DNA from: Deltaproteobacteria bacterium
Lineage (GTDB): Bacteria; Myxococcota_A; UBA9160; UBA4427
Direction of reading: 5' to 3'
DNA: 64,000 bases
Assembly (NCBI GenBank): GCA_029261855.1
Contig: JAJDAN010000011.1
Span: 204,646 to 268,645, forward strand
Below are positions 44,007-53,434 of the stretch, one piece after another. Position 1 is the first letter of the stretch. Each line of letters starts with the position of its first letter. The notes beneath the pieces are model-generated. The model had not been told where the DNA came from, made no database searches, and worked only from the letters and a program-made list of their open reading frames with translations. A program made the translations under genes and the position numbers.

Positions 44007-46394
44007 CTAGGCCCCCAGGATCGGCCGGACGATTCCCTGTAGCCAGCCGCCGATGTCCGGGTGATCGAGCAGTCCGGCGTCTCGCAGGCGCGTCGCCCCG
44101 ATGCCGCGCACCTCGGTCACCGACCGCGCCAACAGGGCCCGTCGCGCGTCGCCGGTCACCGCCCCCGAATCCAACGCGCGAACGATCTCCTTCACCAGGG
44201 GGACCTGGCTCGGGGTGCCCGACAGCTCGTCGATACCGAGCCCGACCAACAGCGGCACCGCCAGCGGGTTGGTGGCCATCTCGCCGCAGACCGAAACCGG
44301 GATGCCCGCACGCTTCGCGGCTTCGACCGAGCGGGCGATCAAGGTGAGCACGGCGGGATGCAACGGGTCGTAGAGATGCGCGACGCGCTCGTTGCCCCGA
44401 TCGACCGCCAGGGTGTACTGGGTCAGGTCGTTCGTCCCGATGCTGAAGAAGTCACACTCTTCGGCGAGCGCGTCGGCGCAGATGGCAGCCGAGGGCACCT
44501 CGATCATGATTCCGACCGGAAGCTCAGCGTCGAACTCCTCACCCAGGGCCCGGAGCTGCTGCTTCACCTCGGCGACTGCTTCCTGCGCCTCGAGCAGCTC
44601 TCCGATGCCCGAGATCATCGGGAAGAGCAGCCGCACCGTGTGGCTGGCGCTCGCCCGGAGGATCGCGCGCAGCTGCGCCAGGAAGGCGCCGCGGTTCTCG
44701 AGGGTGAGGCGGATCGAGCGGCAGCCGAGCTGCGGATTTTCCTCGTCGTCGAGCCCGATGTTCGGGATGCCCTTGTCGCCGCCCAGATCCAGGGTCCGGA
44801 TCGTCACCTTGCGGGATCCCATCATCTCCACGACGCGTCGGTAGAGCTGGTCCTGCTCGAGCTCGCTGGGAAAGCCCCGATGCGCCAGAGCGAGCAACTC
44901 CGTGCGGAACAGACCGACTCCCTCGGCGCCGTGCTGGTCGACGAGACGCAGGTCGTTGAGGAGCCCGACGTTCGCGGTCAGGCTGATCCGGCGGCCGTCG
45001 CTGGTCTCGGCGGGGCGCTCGCGCATGGCGTCCAGGTGTTGGACCGAGCTTTCGTACTCCTGCTGGGCCCGGGTGTACTCCGCCAGCAGCATGTCGTCGG
45101 GGGACAGATAGAGCTTGCCGGCTCCACCATCCAGGATCGCCATCTCGCCCGCACGCGCTTCGGCCTGGAGCTGACTCACGCCGGTCACGGCGGGGATCTC
45201 GAGGGTGCGCGCGAAGATCGCGCCGTGGGACGTCGAGCCGCCGTGCTCGGCGACGATGCCGGCCACCTGGTCCATCTCGAGCTTGGCGAACAGCTCCGGA
45301 TAGACCTGGTCGACGACCACCACCGAGCCGGGCTCCATGGGCTGGAGATGCATCCGCACCCCGAGCAGCTTTTCCATGACGCGCTTGCCCACGTCTTCGA
45401 CGTCGGCACCCCGTTCCCGGAAGTACGGGTCCTCGATGCGCTCGAAGGTACTGCGGTAGGCGTCGAGCACGCTGCGCAGCGCCGTGAGCGCGTTGCCCGT
45501 TTCCTGGACTCCCTGCTCGAGCTTCGAAACGAAGCCGTGGTCCTCGAGGATCTGGATCTGCGTGTGGAAGACGGCCTCGAATTCCGGCCCGAAACGCGCC
45601 CCCACCACCTCTCGCATGCCGTCGATCTCGCGGCGCGCTTCGGCCAGGGCCCCCTGCAGGTCGATCTTCTCCTGGGCGGGGTCCTCGCTGGGCGCGTACT
45701 CGAGGGTCGAGAGCGAGACGGGGTTCTCGAGCCGATAGACCGGGCCGATGGCGATGCCACGGGAAGTCGCGATGCCGGTGAGTTCGACGTTGAACTCCGA
45801 CCGCGGGCGAGCGTCACCGTGCATGATGCCGCGATCGACCATCCGGGAAACGCTCGCGTCTCGCGCCTCGTCGGAGTTGCCCGCCAGCGCGAGCAGCTGG
45901 GCGTTGGTCACCACCGGCGCCAACAACTGGGCGCAGGTTTGCAGCAAGCCGACATCGGCCGGCTCGAAGTGCCGGGGCTCGACGGTCTGGATCACGAGCA
46001 CACCGATGGTCACGCCCTGAACGATCAGCGGCGCGGCCAGCAGGGACTCGAAGCGCTCCTCACCGGTCTCGGGGAAGTAGCGGAAGTTGGGGTCCTTGCT
46101 GGCATGCTCCGTCGCGACGGCTTCGCCACGCTGCGCCGCCAGTCCGACGAGTCCTTCGCCGAAGCCGAGGGTCACCTTGCGCACGGAGCGGGAATCGAGA
46201 CCCTGGGTGGCGCGCAGGGTCAGGTGTCTCATGTCGCTATCGATCAGATAGATGGAGCAGACGTCGGCATCCAGGCGCTTGGCCACGTGATCGATGACGT
46301 TCGCGAGGGTCTCTTCGAGATCGTGAGACCGCGAGACGATCTCAGCGACGTCGGCAAGCAGCGTGATGCGGTCGGAAATGGCGGCCTCCGCCAA
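44007..46394 (-). CDS. ptsP: PEP-protein phosphotransferase of the nitrogen-PTS type (EI-Ntr) with GAF domain
   Basis: From TTG 46394 the protein has 795 residues (E. coli PtsP is 748). A GAF domain (about 8-160) begins ISDRITLLADVAEIVSRSHDLEETL. The enzyme I part follows, with the phosphorylated histidine in GGSTSHGAIFARTLEIPAVTG and the PEP-binding region GVGLFRTELLALAH, FSIGTNDLTQYTLAVDRGN and VCGEMATNP. It takes phosphate from PEP and passes it to an NPr-type HPr. No NPr or EIIA gene is nearby. No ATG is available near the homology start, and the region upstream is a set of hairpins, so the start is tentative. Confidence 0.93.
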   Translation of the reverse strand: MAEAAISDRITLLADVAEIVSRSHDLEETLANVIDHVAKRLDADVCSIYLIDSDMRHLTLRATQGLDSRSVRKVTLGFGEGLVGLAAQRGEAVATEHASKDPNFRYFPETGEERFESLLAAPLIVQGVTIGVLVIQTVEPRHFEPADVGLLQTCAQLLAPVVTNAQLLALAGNSDEARDASVSRMVDRGIMHGDARPRSEFNVELTGIATSRGIAIGPVYRLENPVSLSTLEYAPSEDPAQEKIDLQGALAEARREIDGMREVVGARFGPEFEAVFHTQIQILEDHGFVSKLEQGVQETGNALTALRSVLDAYRSTFERIEDPYFRERGADVEDVGKRVMEKLLGVRMHLQPMEPGSVVVVDQVYPELFAKLEMDQVAGIVAEHGGSTSHGAIFARTLEIPAVTGVSQLQAEARAGEMAILDGGAGKLYLSPDDMLLAEYTRAQQEYESSVQHLDAMRERPAETSDGRRISLTANVGLLNDLRLVDQHGAEGVGLFRTELLALAHRGFPSELEQDQLYRRVVEMMGSRKVTIRTLDLGGDKGIPNIGLDDEENPQLGCRSIRLTLENRGAFLAQLRAILRASASHTVRLLFPMISGIGELLEAQEAVAEVKQQLRALGEEFDAELPVGIMIEVPSAAICADALAEECDFFSIGTNDLTQYTLAVDRGNERVAHLYDPLHPAVLTLIARSVEAAKRAGIPVSVCGEMATNPLAVPLLVGLGIDELSGTPSQVPLVKEIVRALDSGAVTGDARRALLARSVTEVRGIGATRLRDAGLLDHPDIGGWLQGIVRPILGA

Positions 46395-46499
46395 TGGGAA
46401 GGAGTCCCCATTGTAGCGTGCGGGGATTCGCGCCTCTCGGGGCGCCCAGCGTACGCCTGGCAGGGCGAGCCTGCGGGGCTCCGCTTCCCAGGAGCGTGA

Positions 46500-46612
46500 C
46501 CCAAGACGCGGTCTTGGGACGCGACGACGCAAAGGTCGCTGACCGCAGCTAGCTGGCGAAGCCGGAGGCTTCGCTTGCGACGGAAGCCGAAATCCCAAGA
46601 CGGAGTCTTGGG
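46500..46612. repeat. Cluster of three short perfect hairpins with 3-nt loops
   Basis: Between the xre stop and ptsP lie cccaagac/gcg/gtcttggg (46500-46518), cgaagcc/gga/ggcttcg (46557-46573) and cccaagac/gga/gtcttggg (46594-46612). The first and third have identical 8-bp stems. They may form a terminator after xre, a structured leader of ptsP, or copies of a dispersed palindromic repeat. No T-run follows. Confidence 0.65.
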
Positions 46613-46620
46613 TCGGCCTC

Positions 46621-46875
46621 CTAGTTGTAGGAAGGAAAGTGCGGGAGCGGGCGCTTCGGCGGGAACACGAGGTCCTTGTCCTCGAAGCGAAGACCGAGGG
46701 CGAGGAGAATCTTGCGCTTGGTGTCCATGCGGCAGTTCATGCCCTTCTCGACACTGTGAATCGTTCGAAGGGCGACCTTCGCCTTGCGGGCCAGCTGGGC
46801 CTGTGTCATGAGCTTGTTCTCGCGCAGCTCCCGAACGCGATTGCCGTGTACGGGTTGATCCATCAGCTCTGCCAT
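46621..46875 (-). CDS. XRE-family helix-turn-helix regulator
   Basis: The 84-residue protein starts at ATG 46875, preceded by GGGAG at a good distance. Residues about 12-65 form a Cro/CI-type HTH: RVRELRENKLMTQAQLARKAKVALRTIHSVEKGMNCRMDTKRKILLALG. A short proline/basic tail follows (FPPKRPLPHFPSYN). Such proteins bind DNA as dimers, often at their own promoter. No toxin or other partner gene is adjacent, so it is probably a stand-alone regulator. Downstream lies a hairpin cluster. Confidence 0.88.
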   Translation of the reverse strand: MAELMDQPVHGNRVRELRENKLMTQAQLARKAKVALRTIHSVEKGMNCRMDTKRKILLALGLRFEDKDLVFPPKRPLPHFPSYN

Positions 46876-47143
46876 CTTCTCGCTCCCTTGCTTGGGCGAC
46901 TGGTCACCGGGCCCCATCTGGACACGCAAATCATTTCGTCCGTACAAGGGATTTCTTTAGGCAGAATGGTTATTTGCAGGATTCGAGACGCTTCGATGTG
47001 CAATGGGTGCGCAGCTTTCGACATCCGTAGAAGGCAACCTGAGATGCACCGGCAAGACGCGAGCGAATGATCCTTCACAGAACCTCAATTAGGGTTCTTC
47101 GAGCGGCAAGCAGGGCCGCCTCCTCACCCTTGCGGAGAGCTCG
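46876..47143. promoter_or_regulatory. Divergent promoter region between xre and the AsmA-like gene
   Basis: This 268-bp stretch is noticeably richer in A and T than its surroundings around 46920-47000. An inverted pair ttgca (46973-46977) and tgcaa (46998-47002) flanks a 20-bp centre and could be an XRE operator. No firm -35/-10 pair was chosen. Confidence 0.35.
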
Positions 47144-49885
47144 TTGAAACGCCGCGCTGTCCTCCTTTCGGTGATCGCTCTCCTCGCGGTGCTGGCCACC
47201 GCCGGCTACTGGCTCACGACGGGACCGGGACGAGAGCTGCTGCGGGTACAGGCAGAGCACATCCTCACGGACCTACTGGAAGGCGAGGTCCGGATCGCAC
47301 GGGTCGAGCCGTTCTTCCACGCGGGCCTCGGGCTTCGCGGCTACGACGTCCGGGTGTATCCGAGCGACGGCGGGCCGGGGATGCGCGCGGATCTGGCGAT
47401 CATCGAGTTCCGCGAATTCGGCCTGCTTGCAGCCGACTTCGAGCTCGCGCTCCTCGAGGTCCACGGGTACGTGATCCGCGCTGTCCTCGACGAGGACGGC
47501 GTCTGGAGCTTTCCCCCGCTGCGCGCCCTGGACGAACGAGAGGACGCCACACCGGCAGACCCCGACGAGCCGGTGCTCGAGGTGCTCCAGGGCATCGAAA
47601 TCGTCTCCCGGTACATCCTCGAGCACGAGCGGATCGCCGACAAGATCGTCATCCGGGAGGGTCGCATCGACTTCGAGGACCGCTCCCTGGAGGCCGTCGT
47701 CCGTCCAGGCACGGGCCTGCAGCGCTTCCAGCTGGACGGGATCGAGGCGCGGCTGAGCCGGCCGTGGCCGTCGGACCGATCGGCCCTGGCCCTGTCGGGC
47801 ACATTCATTGGCCCCGGCGACCGCTCGGTGCCGGTCGTCTGGTACGGCTGGCGGGACGAGAGCCACATCGACGTGGAGATCGAGGCCCAGGGCTTCGACC
47901 TGAACGCACTCGACGGCTACGTGCAGCGCCTGTCCCCCCAGGCCGATCTCGATGGCACGCTGACGGCGCGCGTGAACCTGACGAGCGACGAGACCGGCGT
48001 TCAGCAGATCGGATTCACGGCCGACCTCACGGACCTGAAGCCGACGGTCGTCGTGGACGGCGAACCGGTCCCCCTCGGTCTGCCTCTCGACCGGGTTACG
48101 GGACGCCTCTCGGTCGCTCCCGATGCGGCGCGTCTCGCGGACACGAGAGTCGAGGGCCAGGGAATCACTCTCGGTGTCAGCGGGCGAATCGAACGACCCA
48201 TTGCGAGCGCGTCCCTGGCCCATCTCGACGCCTGGATCGAAGGCGTCGCCGTCGACCACATCGGGCCCATCATTGCCCAGCTCCCGCCCAAGACCGTCGA
48301 TGCCCTGCGCGAATGGTTCGATCGTCTTAAGTCCGGGACGGTCGACCGGCTCGCGGTCAGCGGGACCACCCGGGCCTCCGAATGGGGTTCGCTCTTCGAG
48401 GGCGAGCTCGACCGGTTGCCCCGGAACTTCGCACTGAGCCTCGCCGTGTCGGAGGTTACGGCACAGCTCGAGGACGATGACCGGGTGACGGATGGGTCGT
48501 TCCGCGCCGACTGGGCCAACGACCGCCTCGAGCTACGAGGCGGTCGCGGAATCTGGCAGGGGGAAGAGCTGCCGGAGATCGACGTCACCGTCGATCGCTT
48601 CTCGCGTCTGGTCGACATGAAGGACTCGGGGCGCAACGCCAACGCCCTCCCCACCCCGGGCATCCAGGTGCTCTGGGACGTACTCGCACGTGACCCGGAT
48701 CCCGAGTCGGACGACACCGCGCCGACGAGCTTCCACGTGGAGATCGACTATCTCGACCACCCGATCCTGCGCTGGCCCGTAGAGGACGCACAGGTCGTGG
48801 TCACGCCGACGCCAACGGGAACCGAAGGCCAGGTCCTGACGGCGACCTGGGGCGGACAGCCGATTCGAGCCGAGGTGCTCTACCAGATCAAACCGAACCA
48901 GCATCTGACCGTCGGCCTCGAAGCCGTCGACACGGCGCCCAAGCCCGTGGATCTCGGCGGGCCGGGGGGAGCAGCGCCGCCCGCCCGGGAATGGGGTCGC
49001 GGGCGCTTCGACCTCGAGCCGTACGTCGGCACCCACGCAGGCCGCAAGGACTTGAAGCCCGGTGTGATCTCGAAGATGGCGGGCCGCTTTCGCTTCGTCG
49101 GCAGCGAGGCGCATCTCGACGACGTGCACGTCTCGCTGGGCGAAGACCTGTCCGCGCTCGCCAAGCTCACGGTGGACCTCAGGGACAGCGAAAGGGTCCG
49201 AGTCGACCTTTCGGGCCGGATCGTGGACGCGAGCTGCCAGGCCCTCGGCGATCGACTCGGGCTGCCGGAGGGATTCATCACCGGGACCGTCGACGTCTTC
49301 GTTGACCTCGAGGGTCACCTCCAGCGGGACGCGCACCCGATCGAGCACCTCATCGGCACCATCCACGCTTCCGCAGAGAACGGGGAGATCCGCCAGAACG
49401 TTCCCCTGGCCGTGTCCCTCGCGACGGCCACCGACGGCTTCAACCCGTTCGCAAAGCGCGAGACTCTCCAGTACGACACGATCGACACCGAGCTCTACCT
49501 GCAGGACGGCGTCCTCACCGGCCGCCGCTTCGAACTGGAGGGCCCCGTCCGCATCTACGCGACAGGGGACCTCGACTTGCTCGACGAAACGATCGACGCC
49601 GTGGTCGGAGTCTTCCTGTTGCAACGAGCGCGCGAGATCCTGGGGAAGATCCCGCTCATCAACCTCGTTCTGCCGGGCTCGAAGCACGGCTTCGTCGGCG
49701 CCTACTTCCAGGTCGACGGGCCCGTCGCGGACCCAAAGGTGACCATGATGGCGATGAAGTCGCTGAAGGAAGAGCTGCCGGACCTGATCGCGAAACCCCT
49801 CGACCTGATCCAGTGGGTATGGTCGACCGAGGACGCCCCGGAGAAGCACCAAACCAAGCGGCCGCGCGAAACGGTGGTCCGATGA
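47144..49885 (+). CDS. AsmA-like/YhdP-type DUF3971 domain protein
   Basis: The 913-residue protein starts at TTG 47144 with a single N-terminal transmembrane helix (about 5-23). A long periplasmic repeat-rich beta structure follows (for example [37 protein letters not shown]). The C-terminal AsmA-like module has the typical [28 protein letters not shown] and [29 protein letters not shown]. AsmA/YhdP/TamB-like proteins are thought to carry phospholipid between the membranes. It is translationally coupled to rfaE2. Confidence 0.85.
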   Translation: MKRRAVLLSVIALLAVLATAGYWLTTGPGRELLRVQAEHILTDLLEGEVRIARVEPFFHAGLGLRGYDVRVYPSDGGPGMRADLAIIEFREFGLLAADFELALLEVHGYVIRAVLDEDGVWSFPPLRALDEREDATPADPDEPVLEVLQGIEIVSRYILEHERIADKIVIREGRIDFEDRSLEAVVRPGTGLQRFQLDGIEARLSRPWPSDRSALALSGTFIGPGDRSVPVVWYGWRDESHIDVEIEAQGFDLNALDGYVQRLSPQADLDGTLTARVNLTSDETGVQQIGFTADLTDLKPTVVVDGEPVPLGLPLDRVTGRLSVAPDAARLADTRVEGQGITLGVSGRIERPIASASLAHLDAWIEGVAVDHIGPIIAQLPPKTVDALREWFDRLKSGTVDRLAVSGTTRASEWGSLFEGELDRLPRNFALSLAVSEVTAQLEDDDRVTDGSFRADWANDRLELRGGRGIWQGEELPEIDVTVDRFSRLVDMKDSGRNANALPTPGIQVLWDVLARDPDPESDDTAPTSFHVEIDYLDHPILRWPVEDAQVVVTPTPTGTEGQVLTATWGGQPIRAEVLYQIKPNQHLTVGLEAVDTAPKPVDLGGPGGAAPPAREWGRGRFDLEPYVGTHAGRKDLKPGVISKMAGRFRFVGSEAHLDDVHVSLGEDLSALAKLTVDLRDSERVRVDLSGRIVDASCQALGDRLGLPEGFITGTVDVFVDLEGHLQRDAHPIEHLIGTIHASAENGEIRQNVPLAVSLATATDGFNPFAKRETLQYDTIDTELYLQDGVLTGRRFELEGPVRIYATGDLDLLDETIDAVVGVFLLQRAREILGKIPLINLVLPGSKHGFVGAYFQVDGPVADPKVTMMAMKSLKEELPDLIAKPLDLIQWVWSTEDAPEKHQTKRPRETVVR

Positions 49886-50367
49886 GCGCGCGTGCCAAGA
49901 CCAAGGTCGTCCGCCAGGACGAAGCGGCCCGCCGCATCCGGTCGGCCCAGCGGCGCGGGGAGCGCGTCGTGTTCACCAACGGCTGCTTCGATCTCCTGCA
50001 TGTTGGCCACGTTCGCAGCCTCGAGCAGGCCCGAGGCCTGGGGGACCGGCTCGTCGTCGCGGTCAACTCCGACGCCAGCGTTCGCCGGCTCAAGGGCGTC
50101 GGCCGCCCCGTCGTCCCGGCCCGGCAACGCATGGAGGTGCTGGCCGCACTGGCATGCGTCGACTGGGTGCTGCCCTTCCGCGCCGCGACTCCGCTGGCGA
50201 CCATCCGCGCCCTGCGGCCCGACGTGCTCGCCAAGGGGGGAGACTGGGCGATCGACGAGATCGTGGGCCGAGATGACGTGGAGAGCTGGGGCGGCCGGGT
50301 CGTGCGACTGAAGGAGATCCCCGGCGTTCGGACGAGCCGGATCGTGGAGCGACTGTCGCGCCGCTAG
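49882..50367 (+). CDS. rfaE2: D-glycero-beta-D-manno-heptose 1-phosphate adenylyltransferase
   Basis: The 161-residue nucleotidyltransferase corresponds to the C-terminal domain of E. coli HldE as a stand-alone protein. The signature [18 protein letters not shown] (about 33-50) contains the HxGH motif, and [11 protein letters not shown] is the ISTTKII-type C-terminal motif. It transfers AMP to heptose 1-phosphate for ADP-heptose, needed for LPS inner core. The ATG overlaps the AsmA-like stop (ATGA). The stop shares CTAG with the convergent MobA-like gene. The kinase partner is not in view. Confidence 0.95.
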   Translation: MSARAKTKVVRQDEAARRIRSAQRRGERVVFTNGCFDLLHVGHVRSLEQARGLGDRLVVAVNSDASVRRLKGVGRPVVPARQRMEVLAALACVDWVLPFRAATPLATIRALRPDVLAKGGDWAIDEIVGRDDVESWGGRVVRLKEIPGVRTSRIVERLSRR

Positions 50368-50813
50368 GAGCGCGCGGGCGCAAGGGCCGACAGGTCGCCG
50401 CCTTCCAGGCTGGATACGGACAGCTCGCCCAGCAGATCGGACAGCTCGCCCTTCCCCGCCGCGAGACAGCGACTCGCTGCGGCCAGCGCGGCTTCCCGGC
50501 GCGCGATCCCCCACGTGAAAGCGTCCGCCGCGGGAACCACCAGGTCGTCCTCGGGGAACGCCGTCAGGCCCAGCAGCAGACGCGGCGCGAGAGCGAACGA
50601 CGACGCCACGATGACCACCCGCTCGGCCTCGATCCGGGCGAGCGCGGCCGCGAGACACGCGAGCGGCGCGTTGCCGTTTCCGGGGGCGTCCGCCACCTGG
50701 ACCTCGACGAACAGGGCTTCGAGCAGATCGCGGCCTGCCTGCACCGCTTCGGGCGCGGCTTCTGCCGTGGGCAGCACGACGCCTGCCACGTTGCCGAGTC
50801 GCGCGACGGTCAT
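50364..50813 (-). CDS. Degenerate MobA-like nucleotidyltransferase-fold protein
   Basis: The 149-residue protein resembles molybdenum cofactor guanylyltransferase in order of elements: AGVVL at the first strand, [34 protein letters not shown] in the middle and a closing [18 protein letters not shown]. The GTP-binding loop LxGGxSxRMGxDK is replaced by [12 protein letters not shown], and the VACDMP motif reads VASSFA. Catalysis is therefore doubtful. It follows moeA by four bases, so a role in molybdenum cofactor biology is the natural inference. Confidence 0.6.
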   Translation of the reverse strand: MTVARLGNVAGVVLPTAEAAPEAVQAGRDLLEALFVEVQVADAPGNGNAPLACLAAALARIEAERVVIVASSFALAPRLLLGLTAFPEDDLVVPAADAFTWGIARREAALAAASRCLAAGKGELSDLLGELSVSSLEGGDLSALAPARS

Positions 50814-50817
50814 TCGA

Positions 50818-52095
50818 TCAGAAGCCCGGTGTCCGTCCGCCGAAGGCGTCCTCGTCGAGCACCTGAACGACGACCGAGGCACCCGCGGCGAGGCGGTCCT
50901 CCTCCGCGGGGAACACCAGCAATCCCTGAGCGAGGGAGAGGGACGTGAGCACGCCAGAGCTCTGGTTGCCGGTGCTCGACGCCACCAGCTCTCCGTCATC
51001 GCTGCGTTCGAGCGTAACGCGCACGAAGTGGAGCCGGCCGGCCTTCTTCGTCAGCTCTTCGGCGAGCCGCGCCCGGACCGTTGGACGGAAGACGTTCCGG
51101 AACCCCATCATGCGGCGAAGCGCGGGCCGCACGAACTGGTCGAAGGTCACCGAGGCCGAGACCGGGTTGCCCGGCAGGCCGAAGACCAGGGGCCTTCGAT
51201 CCGACGGATCGTCGCCAAAGCCGCCGAACGCCAGGGGATAGCCGGGCTTCATGAGGACGCCCCAGAAGTCCAGCTTGCAGCCCAGCTTCTCGAGCACCGG
51301 CCGCACGTGATCGTGGTCGCCGACCGAGACGCCCGCCGAGCTGACGATGCAGTCGGCGCGCAGACCCGCGCGAAGGTGCGACTCGATGTCTCCGGGGTCG
51401 TCGCGGGCGATCCCCAGGTAGACGGGCTCGGCCCCCAGCTCGCGGCATTGGGCGGCCAGGGTGTAGGAGTTCGACGAGACGATCTTGCCGCCGCTCGGGT
51501 CTCCGTCGGGCTCGACCAGCTCGTCGCCACCGGACAGGATCGCCACGCGCGGCCTCTGGTGGACCGCGACGACGCTGCGACCGAGGCTCGCCAGCAGCCC
51601 GAGCTGGGCGGGCCGCAACACCGTGCCGGCTTCGAGCACGCGGTCACCAGCCAGCAGGTCTTCTCCGGCGTCGCGGATGTGGTCGCGCGGCTCCGGCTCG
51701 ACGAGGATGCGAACGTGCGCGCCAGGGCCAGCGTCCGCTCGTGTGTCCTCCTGGCGCACGACGGCGTCCGCACCCGGCGGCACCGGCGCACCCGTGAAGA
51801 TGCGAGCCGCCTCGCCCGCCTCGAGGGACCGCTCGGCGCGACCTCCCGCCGGCACCTCGAAGACCAGAGCCAGCTCGATCGGAGCGGCCTCGGAGGCCCC
51901 CGCCAGATCGGCCCGCCGCACCGCGTAGCCGTCCATGGCCGAGCAGTCGGCGGGCGGCAGAGTGCGGTCCGACTGGACGGGCTCGGCGAGCACACGCCCC
52001 AGTGCCTCGCGAGTGCCGACAGTCTCGGCCCCCAACACGGGAGTCGCGGCGAGGATGGCCTGCTGGGCCTCGGAGACGGTCAATCCGGTGCGCAC
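50818..52095 (-). CDS. moeA: Molybdopterin molybdenumtransferase
   Basis: From GTG 52095 the 425-residue protein starts VRTGLTVSEAQQAIL. It shows MoeA hallmarks: LPPADCSAMDGYAVR, RIFTGAPVPPGADAVV, PRVAILSGGDELVEPD, IVSSAGVSVGDHDHVRPVL and VFGLPGNPVSASVTF. It inserts molybdate into adenylylated molybdopterin in the cytosol. It is divergent from the NtrB-like gene. The in-frame extension to 52155 is unconserved. Confidence 0.95.
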   Translation of the reverse strand: MRTGLTVSEAQQAILAATPVLGAETVGTREALGRVLAEPVQSDRTLPPADCSAMDGYAVRRADLAGASEAAPIELALVFEVPAGGRAERSLEAGEAARIFTGAPVPPGADAVVRQEDTRADAGPGAHVRILVEPEPRDHIRDAGEDLLAGDRVLEAGTVLRPAQLGLLASLGRSVVAVHQRPRVAILSGGDELVEPDGDPSGGKIVSSNSYTLAAQCRELGAEPVYLGIARDDPGDIESHLRAGLRADCIVSSAGVSVGDHDHVRPVLEKLGCKLDFWGVLMKPGYPLAFGGFGDDPSDRRPLVFGLPGNPVSASVTFDQFVRPALRRMMGFRNVFRPTVRARLAEELTKKAGRLHFVRVTLERSDDGELVASSTGNQSSGVLTSLSLAQGLLVFPAEEDRLAAGASVVVQVLDEDAFGGRTPGF

Positions 52096-52183
52096 GGCCG
52101 CACGGTACCGCAGCCTGCAGGGCGGCCGGGTTGGTTGGCCACGGCGCTCGGGCACTGCTGGCAGATGTCCCGGGGGGCGCTAG

Positions 52184-52204
52184 AGTGCCTGTTTTTTGGG
52201 CACT
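52184..52204. other. Short hairpin with T-rich loop between moeA and ntrB-like genes
   Basis: agtgcc (52184-52189) pairs with ggcact (52199-52204) around a loop that includes six T residues. It lies 100 bp before the TTG start of the histidine kinase gene and may be part of its leader or an operator. No clear promoter was identified. Confidence 0.4.
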
Positions 52205-52303
52205 TCGTCCCTCTCCCCGCCCCTGTCCTGCCTCCCGTCGTCTGCCTTCTCTCTCGTCCAGCCCGCATCTTCTCATCCCTCATCCCTGAAGCTTGGAGCC
52301 TCC

Positions 52304-53434
52304 TTGGCCCGTCCCCTGCAGACCATCCTCGACGCGGTCCTCGACGGCGTCGTCGTCGTCGACGACACGGGACGGGTCGAGCTGTTGAACGCCGAGGCCT
52401 GCCGGATCCTCGAGACGTCCGTGGCCCACGCCGAGACCGAGCAAGTCGAAGCGCTGGCGGGCCCCGACCATCCCGTGGCGTCGGTGACCCGCAAGGTGCT
52501 CGAGAGCGCGCGGTCGGCGATCGCCGACGAGGTTCCGATCCGCAGGCGCTTTTCCGAAGACCTGATCGCGGACCTGGCCGTCGCTCCGCTTCCTGAATCC
52601 GACGGCGGCGGCGCCGTGATCGTATTGCGCGATCGAACGATCCAGAACTCGCTGCGCGACGCCTCGTCCCAGCGGGAGAAGCTCGTCTCCTACGGCCACA
52701 TCGCAGCCGGTATCGCGCACGAGGTGAAGAATCCGCTGAGCGGGATTCGCGGCGCCGCCGAGCTACTCGAGGGGCGAGCCGACGACGATCGCGCGCGGCG
52801 GACCGCAGGGCTGATCGTGCGCGAGGTCGACCGCATCACCGCCCTCGTCGACGAGCTGATGGTGTTCGCCAAGGGCGAAGTCCTCGACCCGCAGCTGCTG
52901 AATCTCCACCAGGTGCTGGATGGCGTGATCGAGCTCGCAGCCGTGGATCGCCTGGCCGAGAAGGTCCGCATCGATCGCGTCTACGACCCGTCGATTCCCG
53001 AGCTGTTGGCCGACGGCAACCGCCTGACCCAGATCTTCCTGAATCTCACCCGGAATGCGCTGCAGGCTCTCAGCAGTGAGGGCGACGGCGGCCTGCTGAC
53101 CGTACGGACCCGCGTGTCTCTCGACCACCGGATCCCCGCCACGGACGGCCAGATGCTGCCGGCGGTGATCGTCGAGTTCCAGGACGACGGCCCGGGCATC
53201 TCGCCCGAGAACCTCGAGCGTCTGGCGACGCCATTCTTCACCACCAAGTCGGACGGCACGGGCCTCGGCCTCGCCGTCGCGCGCCACTGGGTCTCCCAGC
53301 ACCACGGCACCCTGGACGTGAAGAGCGTGCTCGGCGAGGGAACGACCGTGCGCGTGTCACTCCCCCTCAAGCGTCCCACCCCTGGCTCCGGCGGCACGCC
53401 GGGCAACACCCGCAGCGAAAGCGAGAAGTCATGA
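52304..53434 (+). CDS. NtrB-type sensor histidine kinase
   Basis: TTG 52304 with GGAG five bases upstream gives 376 residues. There is no transmembrane segment. An N-terminal PAS domain (about 5-110) begins ILDAVLDGVVVVDDTGRVELLN. The H-box is GHIAAGIAHEVKNPLSGIRGAAELL. The HATPase domain has NLTRNALQAL (N-box), FQDDGPGIS (G1) and FFTTKSDGTGLGLAVARHWV (F/G2). It should phosphorylate the NtrC-type regulator that overlaps it by four bases. The signal is cytosolic and unknown. Confidence 0.93.
   Translation: MARPLQTILDAVLDGVVVVDDTGRVELLNAEACRILETSVAHAETEQVEALAGPDHPVASVTRKVLESARSAIADEVPIRRRFSEDLIADLAVAPLPESDGGGAVIVLRDRTIQNSLRDASSQREKLVSYGHIAAGIAHEVKNPLSGIRGAAELLEGRADDDRARRTAGLIVREVDRITALVDELMVFAKGEVLDPQLLNLHQVLDGVIELAAVDRLAEKVRIDRVYDPSIPELLADGNRLTQIFLNLTRNALQALSSEGDGGLLTVRTRVSLDHRIPATDGQMLPAVIVEFQDDGPGISPENLERLATPFFTTKSDGTGLGLAVARHWVSQHHGTLDVKSVLGEGTTVRVSLPLKRPTPGSGGTPGNTRSESEKS

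Noticed and set aside
44061-46499. 812-codon open frame on the plus strand opposite ptsP
   Set aside because: It is a high-GC shadow of ptsP; the translation has no recognisable domain and ptsP is clearly the gene.
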